Assembly (NCBI GenBank): GCA_016763735.1
Contig: JAESTE010000085.1
Span: forward strand, 1 to 8,914
Direction of reading: 5' to 3'
Length of the DNA: 8,914 nt
Source: Nitrospinaceae bacterium
GTDB taxonomy: Bacteria; Nitrospinota; Nitrospinia; Nitrospinales; VA-1
Below are positions 7,822 to 8,914 of the stretch, in pieces; positions within the stretch are counted from its first letter, which is position 1, and every line of letters starts with the position of its first letter. Both the position numbers and the translations under genes were made by a program. The notes under the pieces were generated by a model, which was not told where the DNA came from, searched no databases, and saw only the letters and a program-made list of their open reading frames with translations.

Positions 7822-8472
7822 ATGACTTCTTCCATTGTAAATAAAACTTGCGCGTTTGTAGAAAATAAACTTGCCGGTGATGGTTCGGGGCACGATTGGT
7901 GGCATATTTATCGCGTCTGGACGATTGCAAAAACTATCGCGGCTGAAGAACAAGCTGATATGCAGACCGTTGAGTTAGGTGCCCTGCTTCATGACATTGC
8001 CGATTGGAAATTTCACAATGGTGACGATTCGAAAGGCCCTGCTGTTGCCCGGGAATTTCTAAATAATAACAGTGCCGATTCAAAACTGACGGAATCTGTT
8101 GTCGATATTGTATCCACGGTTTCATACAAAGGTGCCGGAGTTGCCACACCTATGAAAACCCTCGAAGGAAAAATTGTGCAGGATGCCGACCGCCTCGATG
8201 CTATTGGTGCTTTAGGGATAGCGCGCACCTTTGCCTATGGCGGATATAAAAATCGCTTGATCTATCATCCCGATGAAAAACCTGTCCTTCACCAAAGTTT
8301 CGATGACTACAAAAAGAATGAAGGCCACACCATCAACCATTTTTATGAAAAACTGCTTTTGTTGAAAGATCGGATGAATACAAAAACGGGCAAACGGATG
8401 GCTGCCGGACGCCACCAGTTCATGCAAAATTTCCTCAACCAATTTTATAGAGAGTGGGATGGCATTGCTTGA
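7822..8472 (+). CDS. HD-domain phosphohydrolase, YpgQ/YedJ family
   Basis: This 216-residue soluble protein has the metal-binding layout of HD hydrolases. It shows GHDWWH with H28 followed by R31, the HD pair H57-D58 in LLHDIADWK, and the late aspartate in QDADRLDAIGALG (D121/D123/D126). The HDWWH start, the QDADRLDA motif followed by GALGIARTF, and the near-C-terminal Q/F-rich helix fit the YpgQ/YedJ subfamily. B. subtilis YpgQ has been described as a metal-dependent nucleotide pyrophosphohydrolase; the substrate here is not known. The length is normal and all metal ligands are present, so it should be active. The ATG at 7822 has only a weak AAAGATAT-type ribosome site. The gene diverges from the ecfT remnant across 92 bases, and its last 14 bases overlap the Sir2-family gene. 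Confidence 0.88.
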   Translation: MTSSIVNKTCAFVENKLAGDGSGHDWWHIYRVWTIAKTIAAEEQADMQTVELGALLHDIADWKFHNGDDSKGPAVAREFLNNNSADSKLTESVVDIVSTVSYKGAGVATPMKTLEGKIVQDADRLDAIGALGIARTFAYGGYKNRLIYHPDEKPVLHQSFDDYKKNEGHTINHFYEKLLLLKDRMNTKTGKRMAAGRHQFMQNFLNQFYREWDGIA

Positions 8473-8857
8473 AACATTACATAAATCGGCAGACCTCATA
8501 AGAAACTGCAAGCGCATGTTGTTATTGACCAGCGCGGGTATGAGTGCTGACTCCAATATTCCGACATTCAGAGATAAAGACGGCTACTGGAAAAACTTCC
8601 CGCCCTTTAAAGAAAAAAATCTGGAGGCGCAAGATCTGGCCAGTCCCTGGGCATTTCGCAATGAACTTCCCCATGCCTGGGCATTTTATGAATGGCGACG
8701 GCGAAACGCTAATGAGAACCAGCCGCATGAAGGTTATCGAATTATCAATGAATGGTTTGAAAAATGCGACGGGTTCATCCACACCACCAACACAGATGGC
8801 CTACACCTGATGTCGGGTTGCGATAAAGATAGAATTCATTTGATGCGATTAACCTGA
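8459..8857 (+). CDS. Sir2-family NAD-dependent deacylase, N-terminal part only (premature stop)
   Basis: The 132 residues match the first half of a sirtuin, an NAD-dependent protein deacylase. TSAGMSADSNIPTFR (24-38) is the NAD-binding GAGxSxxSGIPxFR motif, with the first glycine replaced by serine. AWAFYEWRRR (73-82) and PHEG (89-92) fit a bacterial subgroup, and TTNTDGLH (109-116) is the TxNxDxLH motif. The catalytic histidine should come in an HG pair some 12-15 residues later. Instead the protein reads DRIHLMRLT and stops at TGA 8855-8857. The catalytic His, the zinc-finger cysteines and the rest of the Rossmann fold are therefore absent, against a usual length of 240-280. The same frame is open again after the TGA to the window end. 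The ATG overlaps the HD gene by 14 bases, implying translational coupling. It is probably a pseudogene, or affected by a sequence error. Confidence 0.75.
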   Translation: MALLETLHKSADLIRNCKRMLLLTSAGMSADSNIPTFRDKDGYWKNFPPFKEKNLEAQDLASPWAFRNELPHAWAFYEWRRRNANENQPHEGYRIINEWFEKCDGFIHTTNTDGLHLMSGCDKDRIHLMRLT

Positions 8858-8914
8858 AATGAGCATGCTTGTATCTTAAGCCAAATGCCAGATCGATGCG
8901 CCTTACATCACCTA

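Noticed and set aside
8544..8810. Plus-strand 88-codon frame inside the Sir2-family gene
   Set aside because: It lies out of frame within a region whose Sir2 motifs are clear in the other frame.

Overview
The window holds one very large exported multicopper oxidase gene plus a cluster of mostly housekeeping genes. It looks like chromosome of a Gram-negative bacterium: there is a periplasmic DegP/DegQ-type protease, a Sec-type signal on the oxidase, and an assimilatory 4Fe-4S sulfonucleotide reductase. The gene mix and moderate GC would fit Nitrospinota or a related proteobacterial-like lineage, but no marker gene here proves the taxon.

Layout. Positions 1-4766 (minus strand) are a single open frame of 1588 codons that runs off the left edge. 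It encodes a secreted, six-cupredoxin-domain multicopper oxidase resembling the MnxG/MofA family of putative Mn(II) oxidases. Its copper ligands lie in domains 2 and 3 rather than at the two ends of the protein. A 214-base gap with a hairpin and a strong Shine-Dalgarno site precedes it. Next upstream on the same strand is an HtrA/DegP serine protease (4981-6285). A 146-base divergent spacer with a large terminator-like dyad separates the protease from cysH (6432-7121, plus strand).

Convergent with cysH is a frameshifted EcfT/CbiQ-like transporter membrane component (7213-7729, minus). Divergent from that is an HD-domain phosphohydrolase of the YpgQ/YedJ type (7822-8472, plus). It overlaps by 14 bases a Sir2-family gene (8459-8857) that stops just before the expected catalytic histidine.

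How the genes fit together. The protease may serve quality control for exported proteins such as the oxidase, which follows it on the same strand; this is inference. cysH works in sulfate assimilation. The HD and Sir2 genes form a translationally overlapping pair. No RNA genes, CRISPR arrays or insertion sequences were recognised, and every intergenic gap is below 300 bases once the broken ecfT is counted.
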